A program made the position numbers and the translations under genes. Below are positions 19,449 through 30,181 of a DNA stretch of 64,000 nucleotides, in pieces (within the stretch, counting starts at the first letter, position 1; every line of letters starts with the position of its first letter). Source of the DNA: Granulosicoccus sp. (lineage in GTDB: Bacteria > Pseudomonadota > Gammaproteobacteria > Granulosicoccales > Granulosicoccaceae); assembly GCA_023301725.1 (NCBI GenBank), contig JALZUD010000017.1, positions 1 through 64,000 of the forward strand, read 5' to 3'. The notes below the pieces were generated by a model that did no database searches, was not told the DNA's origin, and saw only the letters and a program-made list of their open reading frames with translations.

Positions 19449-21461
19449 CTAACGCTGCTCAATAGCGCCAGCGGGTATACGCACGTCGAATGACGTCCCC
19501 ACACCCAGCTCTGAACTGACCAGCAATTCCCAGCCATGCGCATTACAGACCTTCTTACAGATTGACAAACCCAATCCGGTGCCCACCACGCCACCTATGT
19601 GGAACCGTTCGAACGGGGTAAATATTCTGTCTAGATACTGCTCTTCAATACCAATTCCATTGTCTTGCACTCGTATGCTAATCATCCTTGGTAGCTCACC
19701 CTGCACGTCGCTAACAGAAACCTCAATTTTTGCAGATGTGCCAGGCCTGCGGTATTTCAAGGCATTTAGTAGCAAATTTCTGAACAACTGGGATACGCCC
19801 ATTGCGTTAGCTGATATTTTTGGTAACGTATCCACATGCAATTGACCTTGCGCATCAGCTACCGCGAGTTCCATCTCATCCCAGACATCCTTAAGCACTA
19901 CATTAAGATCCACTAACTCATAGACCTGATTAGCACTGCCAGATCGGGAGTAGGCCAATGTTGCCCTAATAAGATCGCTCATGCGTTGAGATGAACCGCG
20001 TATAGAGTCCAGATAATAGCGGCCGTCACCCTCTATTACAGAGCCATAATCTTCTTCGAGAAGATCACTAAATTGTCGCATTTTACGCAAGGGCTCCTGT
20101 AAATCATGTGAGGCAACATGCGCAAACTGCTGTAGCTCCTCATTGGCTTGCAGCAGGTTATTGTTAACCTGCTTCATTAGATATTCTTGCTCTAACTTAC
20201 CTTTTTGAGCCATGTCCAATTGAGCAACTGCCGCGGACAGCGTGTTCAGCTCACTAAGAAAATAATGTTGCCGATGCTTAGGGAAACGCTCACTACCCAC
20301 GTCCGAGATGCGTTGCGAAATATCCACAATTGGCTGCACAGTTCTTCGATACAACAGCCAGTAGCCAACGGCCGCTAATACCAACATGGCCAAAAAGCTA
20401 ATACCCAACAGTTGAAAACGATACTGGCGTACAGAATTTAACGTAAGCACGGCTAACGAATTGACACTGTCACTAGACACTGATCGCAGTGAATCGGTAA
20501 TCTCAAAAATGCGTGTAGTACGCAAGCTCAGAGAATCATTTAGTGCAAGTTGGCTTTCTCTGCGAAGCAATGCTTCGACCTGCATCGCAAAGAGACCATC
20601 TTGCCGACCAAGACGGGCTCGCAGCTCGCGAATAGATGCAATCATCCCCGCAGATACACTCTTGTCACTGATGTAAATAGTGCGGGCTATCAAAGCGCTG
20701 AATAGCAAATCCCTATTCTGCGCAGCCTGTGTAATCCGCGTAGAGCTGTTCAACAAAGGAAGACGCTCGACGATAGCCGCAAGCGAGACAAGATCCTGAA
20801 TCATCAGTAGATAATCCTGCAGTTCAAGATTACCTTTGTCGTATGTCAGCATTTGCTGCGCAAAGTTGGGTACATCGTCGCTATCGGCGAATGCCGTGCC
20901 TGATGGAGCAAATTGTGTCATGACATCACTGGCCACTAGCAATTCATTGCCAACGGTCACTATCCCAGCTTGCATGGTCTTCTCTAACTGTTGCAAGAAC
21001 ATCAGTACGGAAAGTTTTTCGTTTTCGATAACTCCTTGCAATCGGAGTTCTGCTGCCTTTGATTTCTGAAGATCCATGATCGCGGAGCTTATCGACGATA
21101 TCTCACCAATAAGCTGAACTTGCTCTTCAGATGACTCAAGCTCAAGCAATGCAGAAGATTCTCTAACATGCAGCATGGTGTCATCCAGTTGCTCACGTCG
21201 TAGATCGAGCTCTTGTGTGTTCTTGGCAATACTCAGCAACAGCCCCTGAGATTGCAACCCTGCAGTAGCTGACGTAAGCTTGTGAGCTGCATCAAGGCTC
21301 GGCAATAAATCAAACGCCATTTCCTGTTCGCGCTCGAGCATCGTTGAGCTGTAAAACCACACGATAGAGACCAGAGCAATAAATACACAGGCCACCCCTA
21401 TCAGGCAAAAAAGAAATGCACTAAGTAACGTCGCGCTTGGTCCGTCTTTAGGCTGCCGCAT
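19449..21461 (-). CDS. Membrane sensor histidine kinase with large helical periplasmic domain
   Basis: A 670-residue kinase. It has a membrane helix at about 13-37, a long periplasmic domain (38-347) that looks wholly helical, a second helix (348-371), a HAMP-like linker to about 425, a HisKA domain with the phospho-acceptor His452 in VASHDLQEPLRKM, and an HATPase with N-box FRNLLLNALKYR, QDNGIGIEE and GTGLGLSICKK. No receiver domain is fused and no response regulator is nearby. The periplasmic domain layout recalls TorS-type sensors, which read a periplasmic binding protein. A binding-protein gene starts divergently 128 bp away, which suggests a functional pair. Confidence 0.9.
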   Translation of the reverse strand: MRQPKDGPSATLLSAFLFCLIGVACVFIALVSIVWFYSSTMLEREQEMAFDLLPSLDAAHKLTSATAGLQSQGLLLSIAKNTQELDLRREQLDDTMLHVRESSALLELESSEEQVQLIGEISSISSAIMDLQKSKAAELRLQGVIENEKLSVLMFLQQLEKTMQAGIVTVGNELLVASDVMTQFAPSGTAFADSDDVPNFAQQMLTYDKGNLELQDYLLMIQDLVSLAAIVERLPLLNSSTRITQAAQNRDLLFSALIARTIYISDKSVSAGMIASIRELRARLGRQDGLFAMQVEALLRRESQLALNDSLSLRTTRIFEITDSLRSVSSDSVNSLAVLTLNSVRQYRFQLLGISFLAMLVLAAVGYWLLYRRTVQPIVDISQRISDVGSERFPKHRQHYFLSELNTLSAAVAQLDMAQKGKLEQEYLMKQVNNNLLQANEELQQFAHVASHDLQEPLRKMRQFSDLLEEDYGSVIEGDGRYYLDSIRGSSQRMSDLIRATLAYSRSGSANQVYELVDLNVVLKDVWDEMELAVADAQGQLHVDTLPKISANAMGVSQLFRNLLLNALKYRRPGTSAKIEVSVSDVQGELPRMISIRVQDNGIGIEEQYLDRIFTPFERFHIGGVVGTGLGLSICKKVCNAHGWELLVSSELGVGTSFDVRIPAGAIEQR

Positions 21462-21589
21462 TATATTTCACGCCTCCATTCGCGTGGCTTGAATCATGCA
21501 AAACCAACAAGGCTGCAAGATCGATATTACGTAACCTGAAGCACTTTCGTTGCTAACCCTCAGCATCGGATTCAACCAGCAAAAATATC

Positions 21590-23017
21590 ATGAATACAAC
21601 ACGACGTAGTTTCATTAAGACCCTAATTGCAGGAAGCATATTACCGGCGACGCCAAGCCACAGTGCAGCACAATTCGCACCATGGTATGAATCTCTGGCC
21701 AACAAAGCCAGAGAAATTTCAGATGGGCGATCTTTACAGGTACTCATCCCCAATGGCTCGCGCGCCAATATTCAAGCGGCAACGGCGCTTTTCACTGAAA
21801 TGAGCGGTGTACCGTGCAGCATTGAAGAAGTGCCTATTAACGATATCAACCTAGAGTTAATACTGCGCTCAAACGCTGGAGAAACCTCTGTTGATCTCGC
21901 ACTACCCGCCACCTTTGGTCTGGCAGATCTTGTACAAGCAAACGCTATCACCAATCTGGATGAGTTCGTCGCGCGCCACGAACCTGACGGATTTCGTGAC
22001 GATTACCTTTACCAGAAAGGCGATAAACACAATGGTTCAACCTACGGTTATCAAACAGATGGTGACGTTTATCTGTTGTTCTACAACAAAGCCATGCTGG
22101 AAGATCCACGCGAACAATCCGCCTATTTTGAATTAACAGGTAAAACTCTCGAACCTGCAACCACGTGGGCTGAACTTGACCGCATGATGGCCTTCTTCCA
22201 CAGACCCAACCAGAATCAATACGGTGGCGCATTATACCGAAACCCAGAATACCCAATATGGGAATGGTGGGCGCGCTTTCATGCGACAGGTAGTTTGCCG
22301 TTTACAGACACTATGCGCCCAAATATCAACAACCAGGCCGCAGTGGATGCACTTGAACAACTAGTTGCAGCTACCTCATCGCAGATCCCGAGCGCTGCAA
22401 GTAACGACATATTCGACAACTGGAAAAGCTATGCCCAAGGCAATATTTTTTGCAATATGGGCTGGGGCGGAACACAAAAATTTCTGCAAACACAAGATCC
22501 TACGCGCGACAACGTCGTTACCAGCTCTCTGCCTGGCCCACCTATGGATGGACGCCCGAGCAAGATGGGCTACTTTAACTGGGGTTGGAACTACACAGTA
22601 AGTTCAGGCTCAACGCAAAAGGAGCTTGCTTATTTACTAGCGCTTTTTTGCACAACTCCCACTGCCTCAACGGTAGCTATTCGCGAGGCAGACGGGTTTT
22701 TCGATCCTTTTAGAGAAAGCCACTATGCTGATGAAACGGTGCAATCAGTTTATGGTGCATCGTTTCTCAAGGCCCAAAAAGAAAGTCTGGGGAACTGTGT
22801 GCCTGACTTATACATGCGCGGTCAAACCAGCTACCTTGATGTACTACGCCAACAAATACTGGCAACTATGGAGGGGGAGTTCAGTGCGCGGGAATCACTG
22901 GATATCTGTGCTCAAAAATGGTCACACATTACTCGCAAACTAGGCCGATCAGAACAGCTGCAGGAATGGAAAAATCTCTTGGCCACTTATCCTTTGGCAT
23001 TTCAGAAGGAACGCTAA
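21590..23017 (+). CDS. Tat-exported extracellular solute-binding protein
   Basis: The 475-residue periplasmic protein begins with a twin-arginine signal (T4-R-R-S-F-I-K10, then a hydrophobic stretch ending near SHSAA). The body resembles family 1 (sugar/MalE-like) binding proteins: VLIPNGSRANIQAAT, DLALPATFGLADL, YGYQTDGDVYLLFYNKAML, and a conserved GWGGTQKF and FNWGWNY region. Known relatives feed ABC transporters, but no permease or ATPase gene lies nearby. Divergence from a histidine kinase gene makes a sensory role plausible. The ligand cannot be assigned. Confidence 0.85.
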   Translation: MNTTRRSFIKTLIAGSILPATPSHSAAQFAPWYESLANKAREISDGRSLQVLIPNGSRANIQAATALFTEMSGVPCSIEEVPINDINLELILRSNAGETSVDLALPATFGLADLVQANAITNLDEFVARHEPDGFRDDYLYQKGDKHNGSTYGYQTDGDVYLLFYNKAMLEDPREQSAYFELTGKTLEPATTWAELDRMMAFFHRPNQNQYGGALYRNPEYPIWEWWARFHATGSLPFTDTMRPNINNQAAVDALEQLVAATSSQIPSAASNDIFDNWKSYAQGNIFCNMGWGGTQKFLQTQDPTRDNVVTSSLPGPPMDGRPSKMGYFNWGWNYTVSSGSTQKELAYLLALFCTTPTASTVAIREADGFFDPFRESHYADETVQSVYGASFLKAQKESLGNCVPDLYMRGQTSYLDVLRQQILATMEGEFSARESLDICAQKWSHITRKLGRSEQLQEWKNLLATYPLAFQKER

Positions 23018-23024
23018 GGTACGC

Positions 23025-25115
23025 TTACACACCGCCATATTCCTGCTTACCATCGCCAATCCAGCGACGAACAAGCGCATCAACACTTAGGCGATTTGCT
23101 GCAAGCAGATCGTCTGCGATGAGTGTAACGTCATCCAGTAAATCATCATCCCGGCCTAAACACGCAACACGAAATTCGGCAAGACCTGTCTGACGAGTCC
23201 CTAACACCTCACCCGCCCCTCGCAGCTCAAGGTCTTTTTGTGCAATAACAAAACCATCGTTAGTCTCGCGCATAATACCTAAACGCTCTCGCGCGGTGCT
23301 AGACAACGGTGACTGATACAACAACATACAACTACTCTGTGCGCTACCCCGACCCACCCTACCTCGCAGTTGGTGTAACTGCGATAGCCCTAATCGTTCA
23401 GAATTTTCAATGATCATTAAGGATGCGTTAGGCACATCAACGCCCACTTCGATCACGGTTGTGGCAACCAGCAAGTCAAGCTCTTGTACCTTGAACGATT
23501 GCATGAGTTGCTCTTTTTCACGCGGCTTGAGTCGGCCATGGACTAAGCCAATACGATGCTGTGGTAACTGCTCCCGTAAAATCTGAAGCGTATCCTCAGC
23601 CGCTTCTGCCTGTAAAGAATCTGACTCTTCAATGAGGGTACAAACCCAATAAACCTGCCGTCCTTGTTCAATGGCTGCACCCACTCGCTGCACAATTTCG
23701 TCACGACGAGTGTTATCTAAAGCTACCGTGGTAACAGGCTTACGTCCCGGCGGAAGCTCATCGATGACTGATACATCCAGATCAGCATAAGCAGTCATGG
23801 CAAGGGTGCGTGGAATAGGCGTTGCCGTCATGATCAGCTGATGTGGCAGGCTTGTTGTATTAGCGCCTTTATTGCGAAGTGCCATTCGCTGGTGTACGCC
23901 AAAGCGATGCTGCTCATCGATAATGGCAAGTCCAAGATTGGCAAATTGCACATCCTTCTGGAACAGTGCATGTGTGCCTACAACTACTTGATGCGTGCCT
24001 GTGGCGATTGCTTCAATGCTGGCGCGTCGAGCGGCGACTCGCAGCTTACCGGTTAACCAGACCACACCAATCCCCAGAGGCTCAAACCATTGTGTGAAAT
24101 TCAACATGTGCTGCTCTGCCAGCAGTTCAGTAGGCGCCATCATCGCCACCTGATAACCCGCCTCCACTGCCTGCGCGGCTGCCAAAGCAGCGACTACCGT
24201 CTTGCCGGAACCCACGTCACCCTGAACCAATCGCAACATGGGTTCCGCATTGCCCATGTCGTCAAGCACATCCTTGAGCACTCGTTGCTGAGCGTTTGTG
24301 AGTTCAAAACTCACTGATGATCGTAAGTCCGCCAGTAGTTTTCCCAGCGGTCTGACCAACGGTGCTTGATACGCATGCGCCTCGACTCGAAGCAATCGCA
24401 AGCCGAGTCGATGAGCAACCAGCTCCTCTAAAGCCAGCCGGCGATGTGCCGGATGCAAGCCTTCCATCAGGGCCGACACATCGGCATCAGGGGGAGGTCT
24501 ATGCACGATACGCAATGCGCTCGTTAAATCCGGTAATTGCCTATCGTCAAGGTGTTTGTGCGGAATATGATCATGTAACAATTGCTGATCCAATAGTGCA
24601 AGCGCCTGATCGGTCAGTTTGCGAAGCGTGCCCTGTTGCACGCCTTCGGTGGTGTGATAAAACGGCGTAAGTGTGTTGTTTAGCGATACATTGGTGGGTG
24701 CATTGTCACGCAGAACTTTGTATTCAGGATGCACCATTTCAAGCATTCCAGCGCCACGACGCACTTCGGCAAAACACTGCACAGATTTGCCTTTCGCCAA
24801 TTGAGACACCTGGCCTTGCGAGAAGTGAAAAAAACGCAAGGTAATAGACCCTGTACCGTCATTAATACGCACAAGTAATGAGCGGCGTTGTCGAAGTACA
24901 ACCTCAGCCAGCACGACCTCGCCACACACCAAAGCCTCAGTGCCTGGCACCAACTCACCAATACGGCTAAGCCGGGTTCTATCCTGATACCGAAATGGCA
25001 GATGAAACAAAACGTCTTGCAGCGTGAGAATGCCAAGCTTTTCCAGCCGGGCAGCTACCGCCGCACCCACGCCTTTAAGTGTTTCAACACCAATAGTTTC
25101 TAAAGTATCAGTCAT
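23025..25115 (-). CDS. recG: ATP-dependent DNA helicase RecG
   Basis: RecG reverses stalled replication forks and branch-migrates recombination intermediates. The 696-residue protein has the N-terminal wedge (OB) domain with GVETLKGVGAA and DVLFHLPFRYQDRT, the Walker A GDVGSGKT, the motif II-type DEQHRFGV, TATPIPRTLAM (motif III), and the C-terminal SERLGLSQLHQLRGRVGRG (motif VI). Length is normal. It ends the gmk-rpoZ-spoT-ridA-recG run on the minus strand, and its 3' end is convergent and close to the binding-protein gene. Confidence 0.98.
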   Translation of the reverse strand: MTDTLETIGVETLKGVGAAVAARLEKLGILTLQDVLFHLPFRYQDRTRLSRIGELVPGTEALVCGEVVLAEVVLRQRRSLLVRINDGTGSITLRFFHFSQGQVSQLAKGKSVQCFAEVRRGAGMLEMVHPEYKVLRDNAPTNVSLNNTLTPFYHTTEGVQQGTLRKLTDQALALLDQQLLHDHIPHKHLDDRQLPDLTSALRIVHRPPPDADVSALMEGLHPAHRRLALEELVAHRLGLRLLRVEAHAYQAPLVRPLGKLLADLRSSVSFELTNAQQRVLKDVLDDMGNAEPMLRLVQGDVGSGKTVVAALAAAQAVEAGYQVAMMAPTELLAEQHMLNFTQWFEPLGIGVVWLTGKLRVAARRASIEAIATGTHQVVVGTHALFQKDVQFANLGLAIIDEQHRFGVHQRMALRNKGANTTSLPHQLIMTATPIPRTLAMTAYADLDVSVIDELPPGRKPVTTVALDNTRRDEIVQRVGAAIEQGRQVYWVCTLIEESDSLQAEAAEDTLQILREQLPQHRIGLVHGRLKPREKEQLMQSFKVQELDLLVATTVIEVGVDVPNASLMIIENSERLGLSQLHQLRGRVGRGSAQSSCMLLYQSPLSSTARERLGIMRETNDGFVIAQKDLELRGAGEVLGTRQTGLAEFRVACLGRDDDLLDDVTLIADDLLAANRLSVDALVRRWIGDGKQEYGGV

Positions 25116-25168
25116 GAACGTTTACGGCCAAGTCGACGGCTGTGCGAGGCGTCGCGACCAAAACTGGA

Positions 25169-25552
25169 CTAACCCAAAAACATTACACCTTCTACTTCTA
25201 CGGCAACATTACGCGGCAATGAAGCAACACCGATGGCAGCTCTTGCCGGGAAAGGCTTTGAAAAACGCTCCTCCATAACCTCATTAACAATGGGGAAATC
25301 GGTGAGATCAGTGAGAAATACAGTGAGCTTAACAACGTGTTCAAATGAGCCGCCAGCAGCAAGACAAACAGCTTCCAGATTATCGAAAACTTGAACCACC
25401 TGTTTGCGTACGTCGTCGCTGACTAGCTCCATAGTGCTCGGCACCAGTGGGATAGATCCCGACAAATAAACTGTATCACCAGCTCTTACTGCTTGTGAAT
25501 AAGCTCCAATGGCAGCAGGGGCGTTGTCTGTGTGGAAGGTTTGTCGCGACAT
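25169..25552 (-). CDS. ridA: RidA family reactive enamine/imine deaminase
   Basis: RidA hydrolyses reactive 2-aminoacrylate and related enamines made by PLP enzymes, protecting them from inactivation. The 127-residue trimeric YjgF-family protein has the signature region [24 protein letters not shown], and the C-terminal [18 protein letters not shown], including the conserved Arg that contacts the carboxylate. Lies between spoT and recG, as in many gammaproteobacteria. Confidence 0.97.
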   Translation of the reverse strand: MSRQTFHTDNAPAAIGAYSQAVRAGDTVYLSGSIPLVPSTMELVSDDVRKQVVQVFDNLEAVCLAAGGSFEHVVKLTVFLTDLTDFPIVNEVMEERFSKPFPARAAIGVASLPRNVAVEVEGVMFLG

Positions 25553-25668
25553 AGGGCTCTCGAATAAGGGAATTGACGATGCCGTTAGTATAAACCGGCA
25601 GGTATTCCATTATGCACTTGCGTTCAGAACAAACCGCAACGCTTGCGCGCTCGGGACACAGGCTGTCG

Positions 25669-28041
25669 CTAGGAGCCCCGCTTTACGCTTCTCACCGCAG
25701 GCAGATTACGCAAGCGCCGAACGATACGCGCCAGTTGCTTTCGACTTTCAACTGAAAGTACAAACTTTATGTTGATGTCATCCTGACTACGGTTCTCAAA
25801 ATCCAATTGTTCAATATTAACGTTCATTAAAGACATGCTACTGGTGACACTGGCAAGAGCGCCAGGTTGATGCACAAGGTGGCAGATCATCACGACTTCA
25901 AACTGTTCGTTGATATCTGCAGCCCATTCAACGGCAACCCATTCCTTTGGCCGACGACGAAACCTACGCACGTTGCGGCAACCTGCTCGATGCACCGCTA
26001 CGCCTTTGCCAGGGGTAAAAAAGCCTTGAACTTTGTCACCGGGAATGGGCCGGCAACATTTCGCCATGTACAAGTTGGAACTACTGCCAGAATCTATGAT
26101 GATCGGCGCAACCTCTTTCACAGGCTGAAGAGTGGCCAGGGTAGTGTCATTGCCTTCTTGCAAATCAATCAAACGTTGGGCTATTTGGCTGGGCAGGTAA
26201 TTCCCCAGACCAATATCAGCGTACAGCGTATCGCTATCCTGCAAACGCCACTCAGCCAACAGCGCATTGTGTGTTTTTTCGGCTATGGCCTCTGGCAAAA
26301 TATCATGACGCGCCAGCGCTCTCTTTAACAGACGCTTACCAAAGCTTACGGCCTCGCCACGGTCCATGGCTCGCAAATAATGCCGTATCGCTGTTCGGGC
26401 CTTAGCCGTAACCACCGTATGCAACCACATAGGACTAATAACGATGTTCGTACCTGTAATGATCTCTACCGTCTGGCCATTCTCAAGCTGACTACTGAGA
26501 GCCACGGTACGCATATCGACCTTGGCCGATAGGCAACGGTTGCCAACCTCCGAGTGCACAGCATAGGCAAAATCCACCGGTGTGGCTTTGCGCGGCAACT
26601 GCACAATGCGACCCTTGGGCGTGAACACATAGATCTCTTCAGGGAACAAATCGATCTTGACACTTTCCACAAACTCCATCGAGTCTGTAGCTGATTGCTG
26701 AACATCCACCAGCTTCTCAAGCCAGACCGGTGTTGTGATCTGGTCAGCACCAGCAGGGTCGTTCTTGTACATCCAGTGTCCGGCAATCCCAGACTCGGCA
26801 GTGGTATGCATATCGCGCGTGCGAATTTGCACCTCTAGCGGGGTATTTTCTGCACCGTGCTGTAATACGGTGTGCAAGGACTGATAGCCATTTCGCTTAG
26901 GCAAGGCAATGTAGTCTTTGAAGCGAGAAAAAATAGGCGGATACAACTGGTGAATAATGCCCAGAGTTTTGTAACACTCGTCAGCATCGTCCACCAATAT
27001 GCGCAGTGCTAGCATGTCGAACACGCGTTGCACGCTGACCCGCTTTTTCTCCATTTTTTTATACAAGCTGTAAAGATGTTTTTCGCGCCCATAGACATGC
27101 GCCTTCACACCCTTTTCACTGAGGCTAGCCTGAATTCGCTCAATGACTCGTTCAAGGATTTGATTGTGGTGAGTAAGTCGCGCAACCGTGGCCTCAAGCA
27201 CTCGACTACGGACCGGATAACACGCCGCAAAGCCAAGAACCTCCAGCTCGCTCTTTACCAAATACATACCTAGCCTTGAGGCGATAGGCGCATAGACCTC
27301 CAGAGTCTCCTTGCCTATTCGTCGTTGTTTATCAGGGCTGCATGAACCTATTGTGCGCATGTTGTGCAAGCGATCACCCAGCTTGATCATCACAACACGA
27401 ATATCCGTCACCATCGCGAGCAACATTTTTACAAAACTCTCAGCTTGCGCCTCCTCCTTTGAACGAAATTTCAAATGACTGAGTTTGCTGACACCATCGA
27501 CAATGTGGGTCACTTCCTCACCAAAAGCGTCGACGAGGGCATCGCGAGTAACCGGGGTGTCTTCAAGCACATCGTGCATGAGTGCAGCCATGACGCTTGA
27601 GTGATCAAGACCCATGTCAAAGACAATACCGGCAACCGCTATGGGATGCGTTATGTACGGATCGCCCGATTGCCTGACTTGCGCACTATGAGCATCTCTA
27701 GCGAGCACAAAAGCACGCGATACATCGGCGAGTTGTTCACTGGTGAACCGGTTGCTGAGTTTATCTTGCAATGCCGAGTAAGCTTGCAGCACTTGTGAGA
27801 CAGCAGGCTTTGGCGAATCGCCATGTGATAAAGGGGCAGCGGTGTCATCACGCGGCACAAACGGGTCGGATACAACTGGGGCGGATTGTTCGGCTGTTTC
27901 CACCACACTGCTGGCAGTTTGACTGGAAGCATGAGCAAGCGATCTGTCAGCGGATCGCTCATCAGAGTCAGATTGCGATCCCGATGCAATGCGGGATCGC
28001 TCTTTCACTAAATCAGAATTCTGCTCGCAAGTCTTTGTCAT
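25669..28041 (-). CDS. spoT: Bifunctional (p)ppGpp synthetase/hydrolase SpoT
   Basis: SpoT makes and degrades the stringent-response alarmone. The 790-residue protein has an HD hydrolase domain (LMHDVLEDT, His156-Asp157), a synthetase domain with RFKD at 373-376 (the RxKD loop of bifunctional enzymes) and GYQSLHT, a TGS domain ([15 protein letters not shown]) and a C-terminal ACT domain. Compared with E. coli SpoT, about 80 extra N-terminal residues, rich in Ser, Ala and Asp, come before the conserved start. The ATG at 28041 overlaps rpoZ by 29 bp; a GTG at 28008, 4 bp after the rpoZ stop, is an alternative. Confidence 0.95.
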   Translation of the reverse strand: MTKTCEQNSDLVKERSRIASGSQSDSDERSADRSLAHASSQTASSVVETAEQSAPVVSDPFVPRDDTAAPLSHGDSPKPAVSQVLQAYSALQDKLSNRFTSEQLADVSRAFVLARDAHSAQVRQSGDPYITHPIAVAGIVFDMGLDHSSVMAALMHDVLEDTPVTRDALVDAFGEEVTHIVDGVSKLSHLKFRSKEEAQAESFVKMLLAMVTDIRVVMIKLGDRLHNMRTIGSCSPDKQRRIGKETLEVYAPIASRLGMYLVKSELEVLGFAACYPVRSRVLEATVARLTHHNQILERVIERIQASLSEKGVKAHVYGREKHLYSLYKKMEKKRVSVQRVFDMLALRILVDDADECYKTLGIIHQLYPPIFSRFKDYIALPKRNGYQSLHTVLQHGAENTPLEVQIRTRDMHTTAESGIAGHWMYKNDPAGADQITTPVWLEKLVDVQQSATDSMEFVESVKIDLFPEEIYVFTPKGRIVQLPRKATPVDFAYAVHSEVGNRCLSAKVDMRTVALSSQLENGQTVEIITGTNIVISPMWLHTVVTAKARTAIRHYLRAMDRGEAVSFGKRLLKRALARHDILPEAIAEKTHNALLAEWRLQDSDTLYADIGLGNYLPSQIAQRLIDLQEGNDTTLATLQPVKEVAPIIIDSGSSSNLYMAKCCRPIPGDKVQGFFTPGKGVAVHRAGCRNVRRFRRRPKEWVAVEWAADINEQFEVVMICHLVHQPGALASVTSSMSLMNVNIEQLDFENRSQDDINIKFVLSVESRKQLARIVRRLRNLPAVRSVKRGS

Positions 28042-28273
28042 ACATTACCGGTTCAGCGGGGGCAGCAGGCGGAGCAGCTTCTAACAGAATGTCTTCGCCA
28101 ATGAGGCCGTCAGCGATCTCTCGCAAAGCAATAACTGTTGGTTTGTCGTCGTCTTCCGGAACAAGCGCTTCAGCGCCCATCGAAATGTTGCGAGCACGTT
28201 TTGATGCGATCAATACCAGATCAAACCGGTTATTGACCATCGCCAAACTATCTTCAACAGTAACTCGAGCCAT
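28013..28273 (-). CDS. rpoZ: DNA-directed RNA polymerase omega subunit
   Basis: Omega helps assemble RNA polymerase and forms part of a ppGpp site. The 86-residue protein has the conserved [28 protein letters not shown] block and the downstream [12 protein letters not shown] segment. Its C-terminus is an Ala/Pro-rich tail. It sits between gmk and spoT, the usual context, and overlaps the preferred spoT start by 29 bp. Confidence 0.97.
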   Translation of the reverse strand: MARVTVEDSLAMVNNRFDLVLIASKRARNISMGAEALVPEDDDKPTVIALREIADGLIGEDILLEAAPPAAPAEPVMYDKDLRAEF

Positions 28274-28456
28274 GAACGTAAAACCTGTTTAAGTGGGGAA
28301 CCGCTTAGTTTAACGTTTCCTTGCACTGCATGCCAGCACAATATCAGCCGTCAAGCAGCAGGAATGCCGCTAACATGTAATTTACTGACATTTATCGCAT
28401 GAAATAACCGATATATTCGGAATAGCACCTTTGACAAAATGACAAAAGTGGGTGAT

Positions 28457-29080
28457 TCACTCGTGTGTGAGGCTTGTTATCAAGCCGGCATGCCGAAGCG
28501 CTTGCCGCGATTTGAGAACTCGATGACTCAGAATGACTGCTTTGAGCTCTGCCAAAGCCTCATCAAAATTGTCATTGATGATCAGGTAATCAGCTCGGTG
28601 ATATTGCTTCATCTCCAATACGGCCTCTGCAGTACGACACTCAATGACATCGGCAGAATCCTGGCCTCGACCTTGAAGCCGCTCAATGAGGGTATGGCGC
28701 GAAGGAGGCAGTATAAAAACTGATATCACCTCGGATAACATTTTTCTCACCTGCTTTGCGCCTTGCCAGTCGATTTCCAGAATCACATCCAAGCCTTGAC
28801 CCAGCGCCGTGTTCACCGCCTCCATGCTCGTGCCGTAAAAATGACCAAACACTTCAGCATATTCCAGAAACTGGTCTGAATCGATCATCTGTTCGAATTG
28901 CTCGCGCGAGACAAAATGATAATGCACGCCCTCTGTCTCACCCGGGCGCTGTGCGCGGGTGGTATGGGACACCGCCACCGTGAGCTCTTTCAGTTCATCA
29001 ATGGCTCGCCTTACCAGCGAGGTCTTCCCAGCGCCTGATGGCGCGGACACAATAAATATATTAGCCTGATTGCTTTGCAT
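28457..29080 (-). CDS. gmk: Guanylate kinase
   Basis: Gmk phosphorylates GMP to GDP in the cytoplasm. The 207-residue protein has the Walker A SAPSGAGKTSL (13-23 approximately), the GMP-binding region RAQRPGETEGVHYHFVS, the segment DVILEIDWQGAKQVR, and FILPPSRHTLIERLQGRGQDS. Length is normal. The 183-bp gap to rpoZ holds a short hairpin (28291-28308), so rpoZ may also have its own promoter. Confidence 0.98.
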   Translation of the reverse strand: MQSNQANIFIVSAPSGAGKTSLVRRAIDELKELTVAVSHTTRAQRPGETEGVHYHFVSREQFEQMIDSDQFLEYAEVFGHFYGTSMEAVNTALGQGLDVILEIDWQGAKQVRKMLSEVISVFILPPSRHTLIERLQGRGQDSADVIECRTAEAVLEMKQYHRADYLIINDNFDEALAELKAVILSHRVLKSRQALRHAGLITSLTHE

Positions 29081-29199
29081 GCTTGCAGCCTTGAAAGGAC
29101 GGATTTCAACAACTTGATACTATAGCGCCCAACAACGTATACAGATACACCCATTGGCACGCCATGGTTCATACGTTGACAACGCACTTTGTGGAAACC

Positions 29200-30168
29200 A
29201 TGATCAAACCAAATTTTGATGGCAAGCGCTTCAGCTACCCTGACAATACAGAACAAGGATCACGATGGGATGTTCTGCGCTGGTTCCTAACCCGCAAAAA
29301 AAACCCGTGGCCTCGCAACCTGACCAACCCACCACCAGCACCCGTACTACCGCGAGTCGAAGGCGGTGGACTAAGGGTGACGTTTATCAACCATTCCACA
29401 GTCCTTATTCAATGCGCTGGTTTGAACATCATTACTGATCCGGTTTTTTCAAAACGAGTCAGCCCTTCTCGCTTTGCCGGTCCAAAGCGCTTTCGAGCTG
29501 CAGGTCTCAAAATAGAATCACTGCCAAAGATTGACGCTATTTTGATAAGTCACACACATTATGATCACATGGATTTGCGCTCAATCAAGCGCCTATGTGA
29601 ACGCGATGCACCGCAAATCATTGCACCTTTAAAAAACGCTCAGTTCATCAACAAGCTCTCATCTGTCAACGCCACTGAATTGTCTTGGTGGGACACACAT
29701 TCACTGCAAGACAACATTACTGTCACTCTTGTACCCGCAAGACACTGGACGTCAAGAAGTCTGGGTGATGAAAACCAATGCTTATGGGGAGGATTTGTCA
29801 TCACCACAAATGCGGGTTCCCTATACTTCGCAGGTGACACTGGCTACGGCGATGGGGAACACTTCAAGCAAGCCGCATCAAAGCTCGGGCCTTTCCGGTG
29901 TGCATTGATTCCTATTGGCGCCTACGAGCCACGCTGGTTTATGAAACCTCAACACATGAACCCGGAAGAAGCCGTGCGCGCATTTAAAGATCTGCAATGT
30001 GAATATGCATTGGGCATACATCACGGTACGTTTCAGCTCACCGACGAAGGGCACGATGAGCCCGTGATTGATCTAGTCAAAGCTTTGCAGGCACACCAAG
30101 TAGATGAAACCCGCTTTGTCACACTTCACAATGGTGGCGCCTGGGATGTGCCAGAAACTCACGTTTAA
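29200..30168 (+). CDS. MBL-fold metallohydrolase, UlaG/NAPE-PLD-like
   Basis: A cytoplasmic metallo-beta-lactamase-fold hydrolase with the zinc-site signature SHTHYDHMD (HxHxDH) and upstream VTFINHSTVLIQ and ITDPVFSKRVSP; later motifs are ARHWTSRS, YFAGDTGYGDG and IGAYEPRWFM. This set is typical of the UlaG/NAPE-PLD-like group, whose bacterial members include lactonases and lipid phosphodiesterases. The ATG at 29200 gives 322 residues; the frame runs to an ATG at 29164. Substrate unknown. Divergent from gmk. Confidence 0.85.
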   Translation: MIKPNFDGKRFSYPDNTEQGSRWDVLRWFLTRKKNPWPRNLTNPPPAPVLPRVEGGGLRVTFINHSTVLIQCAGLNIITDPVFSKRVSPSRFAGPKRFRAAGLKIESLPKIDAILISHTHYDHMDLRSIKRLCERDAPQIIAPLKNAQFINKLSSVNATELSWWDTHSLQDNITVTLVPARHWTSRSLGDENQCLWGGFVITTNAGSLYFAGDTGYGDGEHFKQAASKLGPFRCALIPIGAYEPRWFMKPQHMNPEEAVRAFKDLQCEYALGIHHGTFQLTDEGHDEPVIDLVKALQAHQVDETRFVTLHNGGAWDVPETHV

Positions 30169-30181
30169 AGCAAAATTAACG

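Noticed and set aside
28291-28308. Short stem (taagtgg/ccgctta) between gmk and rpoZ.
   Set aside because: Seven base pairs with a wobble and no U-run; too weak to call a terminator.
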